Positions 6,269-8,226 of a DNA stretch of 8,226 bases are shown here, piece after piece (position 1 is the first letter of the stretch; the number at the start of each line of letters is the position of its first letter). Location of the stretch: contig DDWD01000053.1 in assembly GCA_002345825.1 (NCBI GenBank), positions 1 through 8,226 on the forward strand, in the 5' to 3' direction. The position numbers and the translations under genes were made by a program. The notes beneath the pieces were generated by a model. That model saw only the letters and a list, made by a program, of their open reading frames with translations, had not been told where the DNA came from and did no database searches. Origin of the DNA: Bacteroidales bacterium UBA2295. GTDB taxonomy: Bacteria; Bacteroidota; Bacteroidia; Bacteroidales; Tenuifilaceae.

Positions 6269-7951
6269 ATGCCATCTGCTCTACAAGGAATTAGCGAAAT
6301 ACCCCATATTTGCTTGGAACATGGCATAAACCACGCAGTAATCTCATCGGGTTCGCGCAACGCACCGCTTATTCTTGCCTTCGCATCAAATGCTGATTTT
6401 AAATGCTTTAGCATTGTTGATGAGCGTAGCGCTGGCTACTACGCATTGGGAATGGCACAGCAGCTTAAGAAACCGGTTGTGTTGATATGCACCTCGGGAA
6501 CTGCAGTAGCTAACTATGCGCCTGCGCTGGCCGAAGCATACTACTTAAAGGTACCTTTGTTAGTTCTAACAGCCGACCGCCCACCCGAATGGATTGACCA
6601 AAACGATGGGCAAACTATTCGGCAGTTTGAGATCTTTAGAAATTATGTTAAGAAATCTTTTCGGATGCCCTCAAGCACCAAGGAGCAGAGCGATTTGTGG
6701 TACTTCAGGCGATCACTTAACGAAGCCATTGGATTAAGTACAATTGGCTCTCCCGGCCCAGTGCATATTAATATTCCCATTAAAGAGCCACTTTACGATC
6801 CGCTTCCAGCAGCCGACTTGCCAATTAAACCTATCCACACCATTTCGGGTGAAATGGAAATTGTTACTGACGGCTGGCAGCAAATTTTAAATCGATGGAA
6901 CAAGGCACGAAAAAGGTTGGTTATTTGTGGATTTTCTCAAAGCAACCCTAAGCTGCAAAGCCTACTGACCGAAATGGCAAGTAACCACGAAGTAGTTGTT
7001 TTTGCTGAGAACTTATCCAATTTAGTTGGTGATGACTTTATCGATTCACCCGACCGGTTTATGGCTTCGCTCAGTACCGAGCAGCTTGAGGATTTTCGCC
7101 CCCACATTGTTGTTACCCTTGGTGGTTCCATCATATCCAAAAGGCTTAAAAAATATCTACGTCAGTACTCCCCACAGGAACATTGGCATATCGATGAAAA
7201 TGATCTGTTTATTGATACATTTCAATCGCTTAGCCTGAATGTTAGAGTAAAACCCGAGAAGTTTTTCAGTAAGGTTTCAAAGGTTGGTTCTCCAAATAGT
7301 GAGTATTCGCTGTTTGCTAAGAATGTCAAAAGGCAGAGCGAGATACGCCATGATGAGTTTATAAAATCGGCTGATTTTACCGATTTAACGGCCTGGGCTA
7401 GTGTTATTGATAGGTTACCCTCAAACATCAATCTACATTTGGCAAACAGCACGCCTGTTAGGTATGCTCAGCTTTTTTGCTCTCGATCCGACATTTCTTA
7501 CTTTTCCAATCGAGGAACCTCGGGTATCGATGGTTGTATCTCTACAGCAGCAGGCGCAGCAGCAGTTACCGATAAGCTAAACGTGTTGCTAATTGGCGAT
7601 TTGACCTTTCTGTACGATTCAAACGGGCTATGGAATAATAATCTCCCCAAAAATCTCCTCATCATTGTTATGGATAACGGAGGTGGAAATATCTTTCGGG
7701 TTATCGATTCGGGCTCAGAGGTAGAGAAAATTCGACCTTTTGTCGAAGCACCACATAACGTAAGAATTAATGATCTTTGCGCATCCTACGGTGTTAGCTA
7801 TCTGTATGCAAATAGCCTAGACTCGTTAAGTGATGCGTTAGACCAATCGTTCAAACCAAACAGCAGCGCTGTTGTTATTCATATTGAAACATCGGGCAGT
7901 GCATCTGCCGAAATATATAAGCAATACTTTAAATATCTTAACAGCAAGTAG
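6269..7951 (+). CDS. menD: 2-succinyl-5-enolpyruvyl-6-hydroxy-3-cyclohexene-1-carboxylate synthase
   Basis: This thiamine diphosphate enzyme joins isochorismate and 2-oxoglutarate, with loss of CO2, to form SEPHCHC. Its 560 residues match the 556 of the E. coli enzyme. The N-terminal domain shows SSGSRNAP (26-33) with substrate-binding Arg30, and DERSAGYYALG (51-61), where Glu52 is the residue that activates ThDP. TSGTAVAN (75-82) and LTADRPPEW follow. An ISKRLKKYLR stretch in the middle domain carries the Lys-Arg pair of the family. The C-terminal ThDP domain has NRGTSGIDG (414-422), then the metal-diphosphate motif GDL (443-445, Asp444) ending in NGGGNIF (470-476). All expected catalytic and cofactor residues appear intact. 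The gene sits 8 nt after menF and 1 nt before menB, so a shared transcript is very likely. A minor oddity is Asn31-Ala-Pro where many homologues have Ser-Thr-Pro. Confidence 0.96.
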   Translation: MPSALQGISEIPHICLEHGINHAVISSGSRNAPLILAFASNADFKCFSIVDERSAGYYALGMAQQLKKPVVLICTSGTAVANYAPALAEAYYLKVPLLVLTADRPPEWIDQNDGQTIRQFEIFRNYVKKSFRMPSSTKEQSDLWYFRRSLNEAIGLSTIGSPGPVHINIPIKEPLYDPLPAADLPIKPIHTISGEMEIVTDGWQQILNRWNKARKRLVICGFSQSNPKLQSLLTEMASNHEVVVFAENLSNLVGDDFIDSPDRFMASLSTEQLEDFRPHIVVTLGGSIISKRLKKYLRQYSPQEHWHIDENDLFIDTFQSLSLNVRVKPEKFFSKVSKVGSPNSEYSLFAKNVKRQSEIRHDEFIKSADFTDLTAWASVIDRLPSNINLHLANSTPVRYAQLFCSRSDISYFSNRGTSGIDGCISTAAGAAAVTDKLNVLLIGDLTFLYDSNGLWNNNLPKNLLIIVMDNGGGNIFRVIDSGSEVEKIRPFVEAPHNVRINDLCASYGVSYLYANSLDSLSDALDQSFKPNSSAVVIHIETSGSASAEIYKQYFKYLNSK

Positions 7952-7952
7952 C

Positions 7953-8226
7953 ATGAAACGAAATTGGACAACCATAAAAGAGTACAGCGAGATAAAATTT
8001 GAAATCTTCGAAGGCATTGCCAAAATCACCATAAACCGGCCACGGTACTATAATGCATTTACCCCCGATACCATTCAGGAGATGAAGGATGCCATGGTGA
8101 TTTGCAGGGAGAACGATGATATATTTACGGTAATCATAACCGGTGAGGGCGATAAGGCTTTTTGTAGTGGGGGCGATCAGAATGTTAAGAGTATTGGCGG
8201 ATACGTTGGGAAAGACGGTGTTCCTC
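7953..8226 (+). CDS. menB: 1,4-dihydroxy-2-naphthoyl-CoA synthase, N-terminal part
   Basis: The gene is cut by the right edge of the window. 91 complete codons are visible of an expected 270-285. MenB, a crotonase-family enzyme, cyclises o-succinylbenzoyl-CoA to 1,4-dihydroxy-2-naphthoyl-CoA. Visible motifs are GIAKITINRP (21-30) with the following NAFTPDT (34-40) of the CoA-binding region, and AFCSGGDQ (69-76), whose Gly73-Gly74 fall in the crotonase oxyanion hole. SGGDQ followed by GGYVGKDGVP (82-91) is the MenB-specific form, distinguishing it from enoyl-CoA hydratases. The catalytic Asp and Tyr further along are outside the window. The ATG at 7953 starts 1 nt after the menD stop. Nothing visible suggests damage; the truncation is only the window boundary. 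Confidence 0.93.
   Translation, partial: MKRNWTTIKEYSEIKFEIFEGIAKITINRPRYYNAFTPDTIQEMKDAMVICRENDDIFTVIITGEGDKAFCSGGDQNVKSIGGYVGKDGVP

Noticed and set aside
7026..7238. 70-codon + strand ORF inside menD
   Set aside because: It lies wholly in another frame of an intact, strongly recognised menD and has no features of its own.
1..8226. CRISPR array, tRNA, rRNA, insertion sequence or defence system
   Set aside because: I saw no regular spaced repeats, no transposase motifs, no structured RNA gene and no defence-type domains; apart from two short spacers, the window is filled by metabolic genes.

Overview
The window looks like chromosomal DNA of a member of the Bacteroidota. Three things point there: genes begin without Shine-Dalgarno sequences, the single perfect promoter-like box (TAAATTTG) fits the Bacteroidota TAnnTTTG -7 consensus, and a mevalonate cluster containing a GYDVA-motif GHMP kinase beside a men cluster is an arrangement I know from this phylum. 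I cannot place it below phylum level. All supported genes lie on the + strand.

Region 1 (1-303) has no convincing gene. At its centre is a roughly 100-nt GC-rich stretch (85-184, 69 of 100 bases G or C by my count) built from short inverted repeats of CCTGCC/GGCAGG and CCTGTC/GACAGG. It looks like an intergenic hairpin or REP-like element.

Region 2 (304-4525) is a tightly packed mevalonate-pathway operon: class II HMG-CoA reductase (mvaA), a GHMP kinase with a GYDVA motif (the likely phosphomevalonate kinase), diphosphomevalonate decarboxylase (mvaD) and mevalonate kinase (mvk). Gaps are 9 nt, a 4-nt ATGA overlap, and 2 nt. With the second gene read as phosphomevalonate kinase, the four genes cover every step from HMG-CoA to isopentenyl diphosphate. 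HMG-CoA synthase, thiolase and IPP isomerase are not in the window.

Region 3 (4526-4711) is a 186-nt AT-rich spacer with a near-perfect 18-bp palindrome and a TAAATTTG box just before the next gene. I see no strong terminator in it.

Region 4 (4712 to the right edge) is the start of a menaquinone operon: a hotdog thioesterase (probable DHNA-CoA thioesterase), isochorismate synthase (menF), menD, and the first third of menB, which runs off the window. menC, menE, menA and menH are not seen here.

The two operons are linked in metabolism. The mevalonate pathway supplies the isoprenoid units for the side chain that is attached to the naphthoquinone ring made by the men genes. Most of the window is recognisable primary metabolism. 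The least settled part biochemically is the GYDVA-type kinase.
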